From: Aldrovandia affinis
Taxonomy: Eukaryota; Chordata; Actinopteri; Notacanthiformes; Halosauridae
Assembly (NCBI GenBank): GCA_029706075.1
Contig: JAINUG010000173.1
Coordinates: 1,488,001 to 1,552,000, forward strand
Length of the DNA stretch: 64,000 nt
Direction: 5' to 3'
Shown here: one piece after another, positions 23,842-36,560 of the stretch
Position numbering within the stretch: the stretch's first letter is position 1
How the letters are laid out: each line of letters starts with the position of its first letter
Notes under the pieces: model-generated
What the model was told of the DNA's origin: nothing
The model's database searches: none
Seen by the model: only the letters and a program-made list of their open reading frames with translations
Made by a program: the position numbers and the translations under genes

Positions 23842-23924
23842 CAGTCAGGTCCAGAATTATTGGCACCCTTGATAAAAATGAGCAAAAAAGACTGTAGAAA
23901 ACAAATAAAAACGTTACTGGTATG

Positions 23925-25202
23925 CACTATATGGCAGGTGGACATATATAAGTCAGTGGACATCCCTACTAATTATTGAGTTCAGGTGCCACACCCATTG
24001 CCAACAGGTGCATAAAATCCAGCATATAGCCACAGACAAACATTTAGAATTCAGAATGGTTTGTAAAGAGCTCAGTGACTTCAAACGTGGCACTGTCATA
24101 GGATGCCACCTTTGCCACAAGTCAGTTCATGAAATTTCTGCCCTACTCCATGTGCCCTGGTCAACTGTAAGTGCTATTATTCTGAAGTGGAAGTGCCTAG
24201 GTGCAACAACAGCTCGGCCACGAAGTGGTAGACCACGCAAACTCACAGAGCGGGACCGACAAGTGCTGAAGTGCATAGCACGTAAAAATCGCCTATCATC
24301 TGCTGCATCACTCACTACAGAGTACCAAACTGCCTCTGGAAGCACCATCAGCACAAGAACTGTGCGTCGGGAGCTTCATGGAATGGGTTTCCATGGCCGA
24401 GCAGTTGCACACAAGCCTCACATCACCATGCGCAATGCCAAGCATCGGCTGGAGTGGTGTAAAGCACGCCGCAACTGGACTCTGGAACAGTGGAAACATG
24501 TTCTTTGGAGGGATGAATCACGCTTCACTATCTGGCAGTCTAATGGACGAATCTGGGTTTGGCGGATGCCACCTTCTGGAATGAAAATGGTCTGGGGCTG
24601 TTTCTCGTTCCTACCTTCTGGAATGCATAGTGCCTGGAGGAACCAAAATCTGTAAAGTTTGGTGGAGATGAGGGATAATGGTCTGGGGCTGTTTCTCAGG
24701 GTTTGGGATAGGCACCCGTGAGCCAATGCAAACAGTTCCAGTGAAGGGTATTCTTAATGCGAAAATACAGGATACGTCAAGACATCTTAGCCAATTGGGC
24801 GCTAGTTCGGTTCCTCTGAACCATTTTCCATTAATAGAACAACTTTGTGCCCTGCAACAGTTTGGGAAGGCCCTTATTAGACCTTGCTGTTCCAGCATGA
24901 CTGTGCTCCTGTGCAGCAAAGCTGAGGTCCATAAAGACATGGTTAGACTATATAGAGTTTGGTGTGGAGGAACCAATAAAAATCTTGCCATATAATTATT
25001 TAATGGAAAAGCATCTTCCCAGAAGATGGTCTGGCAGCTTGTTTCTTTTTTATTTATTCATAGCCACAAAGGGGCTCTCCAACTGGAACACTTTTTTATT
25101 TTGAAATGTGTTTTATTAATGCCTATGGTTTTAGAATGGGATGTCCAACAAGCTCATATAGGTGTGATGGTCAGGTGTCCACTGACTTTTGGCCATATAG
25201 TG
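23925..25202 (+). mobile_element. Tc1-like element B nested inside element A
   Basis: The ends carry CACTATATGG and the inverse ggccatatagtg, with the typical aagtcagtggaca words of a common fish Tc1 family. The left terminal repeat has a short insertion. It interrupts element A, so it is the younger insertion. Confidence 0.85.
24008..25140 (+). pseudogene. Tc1-like transposase (element B), disrupted
   Basis: One open frame (24008-24655) covers the DNA-binding half and first catalytic block: ELSDFKRGTVIGCHLCHKSV, ARPRSGRPRKLTERDRQVL, then WRDESRFTIWQSNGRIWVWR with the first catalytic Asp. It breaks where a stretch ending in GGTCTGGGGCTGTTTCTC occurs twice, 91 bp apart (24606 and 24697), a local duplication that replaces the expected sequence. 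Downstream pieces (QHDCAPV-like near 24895) are frameshifted, and the region around the DPN-type third catalytic block is missing. Confidence 0.8.
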
Positions 25203-26408
25203 TATATAGTAATTTTCCAACCTGTGGAAAATATTTTACTTCATTAATGAGTCAAAGGAATTGACCAAAATAACATTCAAATTATACATTTCTTTAAAAG
25301 GATAATGGCACAGCACCTACTTCTATAATGTTTAATAAGGTTGGAGAATACATTTGGAGGGATCTTGGACTATTCATCCATGCCAAACCTTTAAAGATCC
25401 TTGATATCCTTCATTTTGTGCTTATGGACTGCCCTCTTCAATTCAGATGACATGTTTTTGATAGGGTCCAGAGACTGAGAAGGCCATTGTGAAACACTGA
25501 TTTTATTTCCACCAGGTTGTTGGCTAAAATGTCCTGATACTTGGTGGAATTCATTATGATTGATATGATATTGATTTTAAGAGCCCCTGGACTACTGGCA
25601 GCAAAAGTCACAAACCATCAATGTCCACCACCATATTTGACCTTGGATGCATCCATCTTTGGTGCCAAACATGCCAATTGTGTACATGGCCCAAAAGTTA
25701 CATTTTGGTCTCATCTGACCATAGCATCCATTTCCAGTCATAGTTCCAATGACGTTTGGCAAACTGTAGATGCTTGAATTTGTAAGGGTTTTCTTCATGC
25801 AACCTTTCCAAAGAGCCTGTTGTTATGGAGGTGGCATCTTATGGTTGTTTTTGAGACTCTGTGACCCTACGGCACAACTAAAGTTTGCAGTTCTTGAACT
25901 GTGGTACCTCACCATCTTCCACACTGTGCGTGGGTTTACTTTTTGATGATTGTCCTAACTGTGGTTAGTGGTATGTTTAACCTTTTATGTATTTTTTGTA
26001 CCCATTACCTGACTTGTGTGGGTCAACAACCATTTCTCTTTTGATTGTACGATTCTTTGGCTTTTCCCATGCTGATGGATGACAAAAGGATTTTACATGT
26101 GTTACCTCATTTGTATACCCTAGTGAAGCCGAAAGTGATGGTAGGCCACAATAGAGTTCCTTAAGACTGAGATTATCTTAAATAAGTACAATTTTATTGA
26201 AGATTTCACTTTGTTTGGTTTTATTACAAATTATATTTAGGAGTGCCAATAATTACTCAATAAAAATAAAAATAAAATTTGAATAATTGTATTACAATAA
26301 AAGTATATAGTTGAGCATAAAATATAGCTCATTATCTGTGTTGTTTATTTTATACAGCCTTTTTTTGCTCATTTTCATCAAGGGTGCCAGTAATTCTGGA
26401 CCTGACTG

Positions 26409-29149
26409 TATTTGTGACTGTCCACTGAACAAAAGCTTAGAAAATGCCAGACTGTTGATCTCTGCTGGGAGAAGTCCTACATTTTTGTGGGCTACACGTA
26501 CAGTCTGGCACACACCAGAAATGCATACCAGACCTATGTGGTATATTCAATTCCTTCCTGTCTTTGAATAGCAATGAATCTGAAAACTGCCTTCATTTTA
26601 AAACTTCACTTCCATTTTATAACATTAATTTCCTATCATATATAAATGATGCATGAATAACGTTCCCACACTGGAACAATTATGATAAAGGAGAAACCTG
26701 GCTGTCATGACATCCTCCTGTTACTGCTGACTGAACAGCAGAGTAGAGATAACAGGGGGAGGATCACCCAGGTGTTTCCGTAGTAGCCCTGCTCCCAGGG
26801 TATATGATCCAGTGTTGTGTTACTGATGAAATTTGACCTTTCCAGGGCTTTCTTTGCAAAAGCTGCCAGATTGTGATAGGCCACCTCATCCTGTGGGATT
26901 GGTCTCCATTGTTGACTTTCACAAGTGTGCCACAACAAACCTGAGCAAACAATATGCGCGCATATGCTTGTATGTATTGTGTGTGCATGAGTGTGTGCGT
27001 GTGTGTACTCTATATGTTTGTATATATATATTTGTCTGTGTGTGTTCACATGAGGCAGAGCTATGAAACCTTGACACTGCAGCTCCAAGTCCCAACATGG
27101 TGTGTATGAGGATGGGTGTGACAAACCATATACTGTTTGGGGTACAGTTATTAAATTGTTGCTGCATGTTGATTTCTGTTTGGTGATTATAACCCAGAGT
27201 TGTGCTTGCACAGATGTGTGCTGAAACTTCACGCCAACCAACAAAAGCTGCGGCCCCTGACCCACAGTGCAAGATGTAACTCTGTGCATGAGTCTGTCCG
27301 TGGCCTCAAACAGGAAGTGTGCCGGGAGAGGAAGAAGGGTCGCATTGTTTCCCGTATCTCCAGCAATGAACAATGCAAGCAGACATTTTCCTCTTTTCAC
27401 TTGTCCATGCTCTGACGCATTCCCACCTCTCCCACTGGAGGCAAGGAAACGGAATGGCAGGAAAGGGCAGTGTACAAAGGGGGGGAGGTGAGGAGGCCAC
27501 AGTCATGCTTTATTGGACACCACTGTAAATTGCAAACACTCAGAGACCACAACAACAATAATACTAAGAACAACAATAACTTCATCAGGGTTCGGAACTT
27601 AAAGTTGACCTGAAACCTCTCTTCAGTGACCAGACTAGCGTGTCGCTGTGTTTATTAGCTGCAGAGTTCAGTTCAAATTAATCTTACATTCTTACATTAC
27701 TTTTACAATCATTCATTCCAGGGCAGTGTCTTTTGATTGCTTCTCTTCCAGTGTCTGCATTACTTTTAAGTTCCTGATATTATTAGTGGATGTAACGTGG
27801 CTGTAGCAATGTTCTTCTGTGACATGTGTTTTCAATAATGGTAAATTATGCACCACACAGTGCATCCTCCCCAGAGAAATGCAAGGCTAGGGATTGGTAT
27901 GGATCCCCACCCTTGCCCCCAAGCAGCATGGTCAGGCGTTCCAACTTCAGTCACACAGCAGATGACAGCTTCGGTGGTGCCTGCCCTGTGGGGCGTCATC
28001 AATATTTCAGGGGAAATCACACATCTTTTAGTGCAGGCCTCAGTCCAGCCAATACTGGGAAAGTAGCTCTTCTCACTGGAGGATGTGGGCGAGAGGACAA
28101 GAAAGAGTTTGAATAATGGAGCGCGGGGGATGGGCCAAATAAGAACCAGATGCCGGACTGGTCTGCAGATGTTAAGGAACATCAGAGACCCAGGTGGGAG
28201 CACATGGTCCTGGAGATTTGGACCCAGCCGAAGCAGTACCAATATGACCCGGGCACTTCCCACATGGTGGTTCACAGAAGTGGGTGGGGAAATAGACAGC
28301 CTGGCTAATACTCTTGGTAAAAAAGATATGTGCTGCATTTCCCAGCTGACACTTCAAAGTAACAGAATTACTAGAATAAAAAACAAATAAACTGTTATTA
28401 TGGACAACCTCTTTGGGCCCATAGGTCCCTGATTCACTCAAGTGGAAATAAAGGCTGGGGTCGGATCTGCAGGTGTGGGTGAGCAGGCATTCTTTACACT
28501 CATGGAAAATCGCCATGCTGTTCCAGCACAATTGATCATCGTTACTAAAGGAGACGCCCAGACCTGGAACCTTCGGCTCCGAGTATACACTCAGATACTC
28601 ACTGTGGCTCTGAGAACTCTGATATTAACAGCTAAATCTGGAACTCATAACTCATCCATCATCTTGACCAAATGTTCATCTCGGTCAGGGGACTGGCGAT
28701 TAGAGATTCTGCTCCCAGAGCCTTTCTCTCCAGTGAAGTCTGCTACACGACATTAAGTACAGGAAGTTGGCTGTGAGTTGGAACGCACCAATCATTCGGG
28801 AGACTGCAGTAAAAACGTTCACCTCACTTACATTGAGGAGAACGTAGGCTGGAACATCTCCCGACCGAGGCATGGGGCCAAACCACACATTAACCTTATT
28901 ATTTACGTTCCTAGCCAGACGTCCTTGTTCAGGGTGACTAATGCGAATTCCGTTTCAAGTTACCTCTTCAATAGCTCCGTTATTGATTGTGGAAAGTTAC
29001 AAATTGAGGCATGGTTGTTGAATTGACATTGATATCTTGCAGTAGCCCTTTAGTGATGTTGCTCATACACTGACTAGTCTGGGAGTGTTGTTAGCCAGAT
29101 CTGTGACACTGTTGCTCATATAACTCATGTGGATGCACTTATGCTCTTG
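26409..29149. other. Intron sequence with GT-rich tract, otherwise unrecognised
   Basis: A degenerate GT/TA-rich tract lies at about 26955-27050. Long minus-strand frames here (26705-27400 and 27832-28338) show no family motif, and the first runs through the tract, so I do not call them genes. Confidence 0.5.
26955..27050. repeat. Degenerate (GT)n/(TA)n tract
   Basis: Interrupted GT, GTAT and TATA words, simple-sequence DNA. Confidence 0.7.
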
Positions 29150-29205
29150 TGTTGTAAGTCAATCTACATAAGGGCATCTGCTAAATGACCGTAATGTAAT
29201 GTAAT
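29150..29205 (+). repeat. SINE 3'-end fragment with (TAATG)n tail
   Basis: The words gtaagtcaatctacataagg and catctgctaaatgacc, followed by repeated TAATG, match the 3' end of a widespread teleost SINE. The same end occurs complete at 30745-30903 and 59955-60070. Confidence 0.5.
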
Positions 29206-30744
29206 GTTAGAAGTGCAGAACTTTCACCAAGCGCCTAATTCAAGGACACCATAGCAGGGTGGTATTATGAAGCTGAACAAGACCTGCTGTCCGAGTCCAG
29301 TCACTAAATGCACTGACCCAGGCTTACAGATGATGGACTGGCTGTCTCCAGGCAACTGCATACCGCACAATGGAGCATATCTGATGGGAATTTCAGTGAG
29401 GCATCTCCTCTGGGAGCGGAGTGCACCAGGGCACTGTGTTCTCTGCTGGCCCGGAAAACGAAGACAAACTCAAGAGGACAGATACGCGCAGACACTGCCG
29501 CTCCGCCTGGCGGAAATTATATTATCACTCCCCTAGTGTGCGCACTGCAGCTAATGGAATCAGGGTGAGGGGGTGGAGGAGGAAGGCGGGGGGCACATAT
29601 TTGCAAATCCTCTCAGACAGATCGCACCGCCTCCCGATGAAACAAATTATGAGGTCAGCACATGAACATTCTGGACTTCAAGAAAATAAGTGTGGCTTTT
29701 ACTTCACCCGAATCTCAAAATTGAAATATAAATGGTAGGATAATGGCAATTACACATATTTGGATCTGAAAAGGTCTTGTGAGATAGGAGATGTGATGTT
29801 GTTTTTTCACACCTTCTCTTGGCACCAAAACCTTGTGGTTTCTAAAAATTCCAAAGAGAGGAAAGCTTCACGACTGCTTGCTGAGCTAAAAGTAAATCAC
29901 CTGCTTCAGCATTGAGGTCTCCATACTGCGGTATGGTTGACCTCACAGGCTAGAGACAACACAACACCTTTTTGGACAAGAAAGAAAAAGGTGCAGCACA
30001 AGAACTCATGTAGAGAAAAATGACAATTCAGACTTCTGAATACAACCCCCTCCTTGGCCCAAAGAACCCCCTCAGTTACAGTAAATTACACAGCTGTACT
30101 GTGACCCTCTGGGAGCATTAGTCAGACTATTTACATTAACACCAAATTTCAGTGCAGCTAGTTTCAAACATGAGGCCAGACATTCAGAGTCTCCCTGTGT
30201 TTGTGGCGTGCCCCTTCTGGTCCAGGTTAGGCACTGGGCAATGCTGACAGTGTGGGGGACAATACTGATCCTAATACAGGGATGACTGTGGCAGCCTGTT
30301 TGTTATGCTATGCTATGATTCAGAAAGACAGTGATCCCCAGTTTGTGGGGTTGAAATAGAAACGTTGCCCAAGTAATAATGGCTCAGTTCCATTACAAAG
30401 GAAACCCCATGCATTATGCATGCTCTCACATTGTAGTAAGGGTCTCTTTTGCTGTCCTTCTTACTGGGCTGTTGTCAGCTAAGAAGAAGAAAAGAAGAAT
30501 GTAGGAACAATGTGTGTATATGCTTGTGCAAGTGTGTTTTTATGTTTGTATGTGTGTGTTTGTACGTGTGAATGTATGTGTGCGTGCTGTCTGTATGTGT
30601 GGCTGCTTTTGTGTGTGTGAGTGGTTGTGAACTAACAAAAAAACTGAATTTAGAAAATTAACTAAACATTAGCTTATGTATAATTTCAACTAATTTACAT
30701 TGATGGCCTTTTCTTGCCTGAACTTCTTAAAATGTGCTGTATCA
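29206..30744. other. Intron sequence; G-rich and GT-rich patches
   Basis: A G-rich patch occurs at 29560-29600, and a degenerate GT-rich simple tract at about 30510-30630. Nothing else recognised. Confidence 0.5.
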
Positions 30745-30903
30745 TTGGTAATATTAAAATATTATATGCCATTTAGCAGACGCTTTTATCCAAAGTGACT
30801 TACAGCAGTGTGTATACATTTTTCAGTATATGTGGTCCCACTGGGAAATGAACCCACAACCTAAGAGTTGTCAAAGCCACACTCTATCTACTCAGTCACA
30901 CAG
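30745..30903 (-). mobile_element. tRNA-derived SINE (family 3)
   Basis: The minus strand begins with a tRNA-like head containing a B box (GGGTTCATTTCCC). It continues through gtaagtcactttggataaaa and gcgtctgctaaatggcatat, the 3' end of a common teleost SINE. The A box is degenerate. No clear duplication at the ends. Confidence 0.65.
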
Positions 30904-31094
30904 AATCAATATTAAAAATAATGTTATTACAAGAGCTTTGTTTATCATTGTCAAAATTTTGTAGTTTCATTTTATCATTACTCTTCATTTGGTCTACTAT
31001 GGGTTTCTCTTTCTACCTCTCATTTCCTGCATCTGTATGTCTGTTCTGTGTTCCATTCATTCAGGTATATTTTATGCTCAATACATTCAGAAAA

Positions 31095-31365
31095 TTCCAA
31101 CAACAATTCTGCATGGAGGAACAGTTGAGGATCTCCTCCAAGAATTTTTCATAACCTCGTACGACACTACAGAAGACCACTTGCTGTTATAATGGCCAAG
31201 GGAGGAACCACAAAGTACTGATAACAGGGGTATGAATATTTGTGATTCTTGATTTTTCTGGAGAAAAAAAAATTCTGAACCGTTCGATTGTGCCAATGCA
31301 TTATTATTAAAGAATATAATTTTCAGACGTTTTTGAGCATAAACGATACCTCATTACTTACAGTA
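31095..31365 (+). mobile_element. Tc1-like fragment (family C), 3' end only
   Basis: It matches the end of the element at 47930-48955: a CAACAATTCTGCATGGAGG word, gtacgacactacagaag, ttgctgttataatggccaag, gaaccacaaagtactgataa, and part of the terminal region. The terminal repeat itself is lost and no frame is preserved. Confidence 0.7.
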
Positions 31366-31854
31366 TAATGAAGAGCATTGAGAAGGCCACTTGAGTGACA
31401 GGTGCAGTGATGTCATACCTTTGCTGTCTTTGTTGTTGGAGGGGCATGAGGCCTGGCTTGTTTCCATCACATGAATGGTAAGACATTTCACACACTAAAT
31501 ACAAAGACCTCAGTGAAAGGTACTGCAGTTTGAACGATGTGGCAATAGATTCCTATTGAGCATCCTGTGAAATTACAAAGGCACCTGGGATCCACGCCAA
31601 CACAAACACAAACTTGCTGGCCTGTCATACCAGACAATTGTGCCAGGAAATATAATAGCCACGCCACATTGCTAACAGTTCAGTTGATTCATTCTCATTC
31701 TAACAGTTCCTGTTGAGAAGAGTGACTGAAGTTTTGGTTGTAGGGTAGCAACAGTATAGTATATATTGGGATTGTATAAATGAGATAACTCAATTTTCAG
31801 AGTTTGTTTTTTCCAGTTATACTTTAGTGCCACTGACTTTTAAAATTAAATTTA

Positions 31855-31985
31855 TTTCAGATTTTTTTGCCCCATTTTTTCTCACAGTTTGGTACCTTCT
31901 ATTAATGGAACTATGCCCAATCACAACCCCCAAATGAAACTCCCGGCCAGGGGCTCAAATCCAGGCTGCAGTGGGAAAACTGCAT
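31855..31985 (-). repeat. Degenerate SINE fragment (family 2)
   Basis: The words gccccattttttctcacag and aactcccggccag resemble the reversed tail and middle of the family 2 SINE at 43668-44048, with a large internal loss. Confidence 0.35.
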
Positions 31986-32364
31986 TTGGTTTGGACAGAC
32001 AGGAAGTATTCCCTTACCATTTAAGTCACACCTCTTAACTAGTAGTAACCATTCTGGACACCAAAGGACATTTGGTTTGGACAGGCCCACAGGAGGAGTG
32101 ATTCTATTTGGCCAAAGTCGTACCGATGTGAACCAAGTCACACCTCTTAACATTATAATTATGTAGTAATACAATGCATGGGCCTACACCTGTTAAGAGA
32201 GTGAGAGAGAGAGCATGGCATTTTCCTCAGCTTGATGGGAATATGAGGCCTTTCATCCACTGATAAAGTTTCGGTGTTCTGCTCAATTCAAGAAGAAACG
32301 TTCTCAGCTTGGTGCTGATCAGACAAATTAGCTAGATGAGTTAAAGATCATTATTATCAATTAG

Positions 32365-32480
32365 CTACTTGCAGATGCCCTTATACAGACAGACTACAAA
32401 GGCACACATTTTAAATATTATCCACTTATACAGCTGGATATTTACTGAAGCTATTCAGGCTGGGTACTTTCCCTAAGCAT
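32365..32480 (-). repeat. Degenerate SINE-like fragment
   Basis: The words gatgcccttatacagacag, tatccacttatacagctgg and atatttactgaagc are from a repeat very common in teleosts. It is probably the same family as 2165-2310. Confidence 0.45.
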
Positions 32481-33319
32481 ACAATGCATTTGATGCAAAT
32501 TTGAAATCGAATGTGGCATTGATAGGGATGGAAGTGTATTGCAATGCAAAAGCTGCAGATTAGTCTCAAGCTGGGTGTCTCAACATGTAATTAGTGTCTG
32601 AAGAAAGCAATCACGTATCCCTTTTGTTTTTCAAATGTGCAATATTCAAATCGAAACGATGCTTCAACAAACTGTCCGAGATTGGAGTTGGGAGGCCTGT
32701 TGTGCTTGGAGGTTATTACTGCCACAGGCTTGATGTGTCATCTCATTGCTGAGGATGAATGGAAGGGCTTTGCAATCACATAAAGGGAAAAGGCTGAGAA
32801 TCCCAAACGGAGACCGTGGGGAAAGCGTTTGCCCAAGCTCAGATTTCATGAAAGAGGGATTTTTTTAAATCATTAGATGGCACACTTTGACGTCCGGGAT
32901 TGGGCGCAGAGCGAACACAATATAGGCTAATCTGTGATTGGAATGCAGGTCAAATTACTGACTTAATCCCCATCATCACAAACACCTGCAGAGTGACACA
33001 GAGTGCGTGGAGTCTTCAGTATCGGGTTTCCGAAGTCCTCCTTAATAAATCGATGGATTATGAAAAATGGAGGTAAAGAAATTGCAGGAAAATGGTGAAT
33101 TTCCATCATTAGTCGCCCATAAGGAATAACTTCTCCTAAAACTCCAAATATTAACCATAATTATCTTACTTAGCTACCTAGCAGTACAACCTCCTGAATG
33201 TGCAGATTACAAATATGAGGTTCACAGACATATTTTTATGGGAACAATTCTGTATCCAAATTTTAGATTAATTTTGTGACTCACATAGCAATTTTTAAAT
33301 TTTTTAAATTACATTTTTG

Positions 33320-33800
33320 ATATTTTCCCCCGTGGGTTTTTCTCGGTTTCCTCCCAACATGGTGGCCAATTGCGTAGGTATGAGTGTGTGAGTGAACCCT
33401 CTATTGTTTCAATTATCGCCCCCATGAGCCCGACCAGGAATCTGCAATGGATGGATGGATGGATACTTTTTCACAACATGGTGGCCAATTGCACCCTCTA
33501 TTGGACCACTGCAACTCCGGGACCACTTACTACCCTTGGACCGGCAGTGACAAAAGCAGAAAACCGCTTCCCTTCAAGATGGAACTCGACAAGCCCTCAA
33601 CTGTGATTCCGATACACACAAGAAAGCTTTCTGTGCATGCGGTGAGGTCATGCCAGCTTCCCTCCCCTCTCCTGCTGGGGTGGAGAATCATGGTCCCCGA
33701 GCAGGACTTCCAGCCAGAGATGGGCTAGCACAGCAGGTGATCGAATCAGTAGCAGGGGGCAACCTTGCACTCCAGTTTACCAGTTGTGTCAGCCGGGGGC
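33320..33800 (-). mobile_element. Family 2 SINE, interrupted by a family 1 SINE fragment
   Basis: On the minus strand the order matches the complete copy at 43668-44048: decayed tRNA-like head near 33795, then gctggaagtcctgctcggg, gagttccatct, tttgtcactgccggt, agagggtgcaattggcc, then a tail near 33373-33320. The tail is split by an insertion at 33374-33472 flanked by a 19-bp direct repeat. Confidence 0.65.
33374..33472 (+). mobile_element. 5'-truncated family 1 SINE with target-site duplication
   Basis: It contains the 3' part of the family 1 SINE (gtaggtatgagtgtgtgag, then a decayed gaccaggaat, then ATGG repeated). The 19-bp word CAACATGGTGGCCAATTGC occurs immediately before (33355-33373) and after (33473-33491), as expected from target-primed insertion. 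Confidence 0.7.
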
Positions 33801-36560
33801 CCTTCACATAGCTAATTTTTATGTTATTTAACCCTGACTGCACTTTGATGATGATGACAATGATAGCACATTTATCCCTGTGCCTTCTTAGAGGGAGTTC
33901 ACACTAAGTGAATGATTCCTGATTAAATGGCTGTTGGAACTTAATCTGGCTATGTAATAGTGCTAACAGGAGATTATAGGACCAGTCTGCCAAGATTCTA
34001 CATGTAGGATCCTGAAGACTAATCAGGAATCAACGAGACAATTAGAGATGTGAACTACATTTGGGGCATCATTGATATGTATTATGAGGGGCATAATTCT
34101 AACTTCTGCACTGGTAAGTAAATACAGTGCTGTAGTTATGCATTAATTTAATCAAATCATTAGTTTGACTCGGTTTTTGTTTTGGGAATAAGAATGCAAA
34201 ACCTTTGTATGGATAACAAGATAAAGGAGTTGAAAGTATCGCGGAGGTGCATTTGGTAGTCCTGCACAGGCAGACCGAGTGGGGCCACCATTGGCAGGTT
34301 TACTGCTCTGTGAGTGAGGCCAGGGCACATGGTATGATTGGCCTTGTCACTTGGTAGCAATGCTCTTGAGCATACTATGCCTCTCCAAATATCAGTTCAA
34401 CCAATATCTCTGTATAAACAAAGCTGGCTTCACCAGGCCCTAGTGATATCATTTTCTTCCATTGAATCTCTTTTGTGATTGTTACATGTCAATTTTATGT
34501 CTAGGATTTAGTATTTGTTAAGGTAGTAGAATGGATTGAATATTTTGTCTGTTGTAAATGAATAAACCAGCCGAGATATCCAATTGAATGTTTATTTCCA
34601 TGTGCGTAATAATTGTTGGGGCTTTCCAATTTGGAATTTACGTCTTTCAGGTCGCGACCAGATGAGAGCAGAGCTTGACGTGGTACAAGCAAGCTTGTAA
34701 AGTGGTAGCGATTATTTTTCCTGAAAGTGGTGGGATCACAATTGGCTAGATACAGCAGTTACTGCCTGCAAGCCTCACCTTAGCTGTCAAACGGAAATAA
34801 ATGTTCCATATGTTAGAAGGCAGAACTAAACCCTACATATTGGAGGTTCCGATTTAATATTTGTCTGTAGATTGGACGTTGAATATATTTGTCTACCTGT
34901 TGTAACTGAATAAACCAGCTGTTAATTTTAATTGAATTGTGAGTTGTATATTTTGATGAAGGTTGATCCACCAGATTGCTCTGCCTGTCAACGAATTCTG
35001 AGATTTAATTGATCATTTGTATCCTGTGTAGTAATTATTATATTAAATCAAATAAATATAGTTTACATGTAAGTGAGGGGCTTTTAACACGTAATATCAA
35101 TTGTGTTCAGTATTCAGAGTGCTGAATTTTAAACAAGGGAATTTGACTGTTAAGTCTACTGGATTCAGGGGAATATACTTTTTTTATTCTAACTTCACTG
35201 TTCCGACAAAAGAGAGGTCCGATTTTAAGAAAAAACAACTAAAATAAATGTTCATCTAAGAGAATCACAAAGTCAAATGCTTAGCTAGAGATAATTCATT
35301 GTAATTACATATGTCCTTATCTAACATTAACCAGACTTATCCATGGGACTTTGTGGATAGATGTAGTATGTTGGTCCTGAATGATACTAAAACATTCATC
35401 CAACAAACAGGCAGTGAGAGACAAACAGGCACTAAGCCGCCTCACCCCCGTTGTGTTTAGCCACATCGGCATAGCCTCCAAGCCTCATTTTAAATACAGT
35501 GAGCAGGAGATCACCCCACACAGATACAGAGCACAACACCTGTGGTGGTGCAGAAATAAGGAAACCTCCCGGTTTAACGGCCAGTGTCCCTGGAGTGCCA
35601 AAGTCGCATGGCTCCAAGTCTCACAATCCTGGGAGGCAAGTACAGTGAGAGGCCTGGAGGAGCCACTGACACAGATTCAAACTAGAGGGGGGTCAGCATG
35701 AAATAGAGCAGAAGCAATAAGGCTGTAAACATCAGAAATCACTTCCAGGAAACCAGCTCATCAGAGGACACTTTAACTGCAAGGCTAAGTAAAATTAGAA
35801 ATATTTTTAAAAAAACAGGCATTGGAGTAAAGAAATCAGACTTTATTTTTCAACCATTCGCCAGGTTAAGCAATCACATTCTGGACTAAGACTAAGTCCA
35901 CACACAGAGACTTTTACCTAAACTTTGGATGAGTAAGTATTAGCTACTTATTTTTTTGTTCCTCACAAATTAATTTTCCCAAATGATAAATTATATTGAT
36001 GAGTAAGACAAAAAGTAACATTTAAAAAAATATATTACCCAAAGTTACTCCATGCGCTCACCAGAACAGAATGAATCATTATGACAACTGAAAGATTTCA
36101 GGGGAAATTTGGGAAATGGGCCTCACTAATCTCTCCTTTTCAAGTTGTCAAATTGGGCACCTTGACAAACTATCAATTGGTATGTGCACCTTCACATGTC
36201 TCACAAACATTCATTTATGATAGCCACGACTGTCATATTGAATACCCATACCAGGTCTCTGTATTTGTCTGCGAGGCAACTGATGGATTCCTATCCAGGA
36301 AGGATAGAAATCTCCAAGCATTGAAAGAGAAATCAAACCAAGCTGGACAATTGTACAGAGGAAAGAAAATCATGTGCCAACAACAGGGGTGGGTTTGGAG
36401 ACACCACTGACTATAACATAATGACACTTCATTTTTAAGAGAGAGAGAAACACCTCCTGTTGGTGTCACAACAAGAAAATGTTGAACAACATTCCTCAAC
36501 AACAGTTCCAGATTTTGGTTTGTTTTGGAGTGGAGAAACTGTAACAGAACCAATGTAATG
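33801..36560. other. Intron sequence, mostly unrecognised
   Basis: Two partly similar stretches with GAATAAACCAGC (near 34559 and 34909), each followed by an AATTGAAT word, may be remnants of a duplicated repeat. No coding family recognised. Confidence 0.45.

Larger units (their letters stand above)
23842..26408 (-). mobile_element. Tc1-like element A, carrying a nested element
   Basis: The ends are CAGTCAGGTCCAGAATTATT at 23842 and its inverse at 26408, each flanked by TA, with gcacccttgataaaaatgag just inside. The transposase remnant runs on the minus strand right of the nested element. It is recognisable by reversed words such as tttggtctcatctgaccata and by a decayed WSDE-type block at about 25590-25800. 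Removing the nested element leaves about 1.3 kb. All frames are broken. Confidence 0.8.

Noticed and set aside
26705-27400. 231-codon minus-strand ORF
   Set aside because: It runs through a GT/TA-rich simple tract (His-Thr-His and Tyr-Ile-Tyr runs) and shows no domain, so the length is explained by simple sequence lacking stops in that frame.
27832-28338. 168-codon minus-strand ORF
   Set aside because: No recognisable motif, several overlapping frames of similar quality on the other strand, and no splice or neighbour support.
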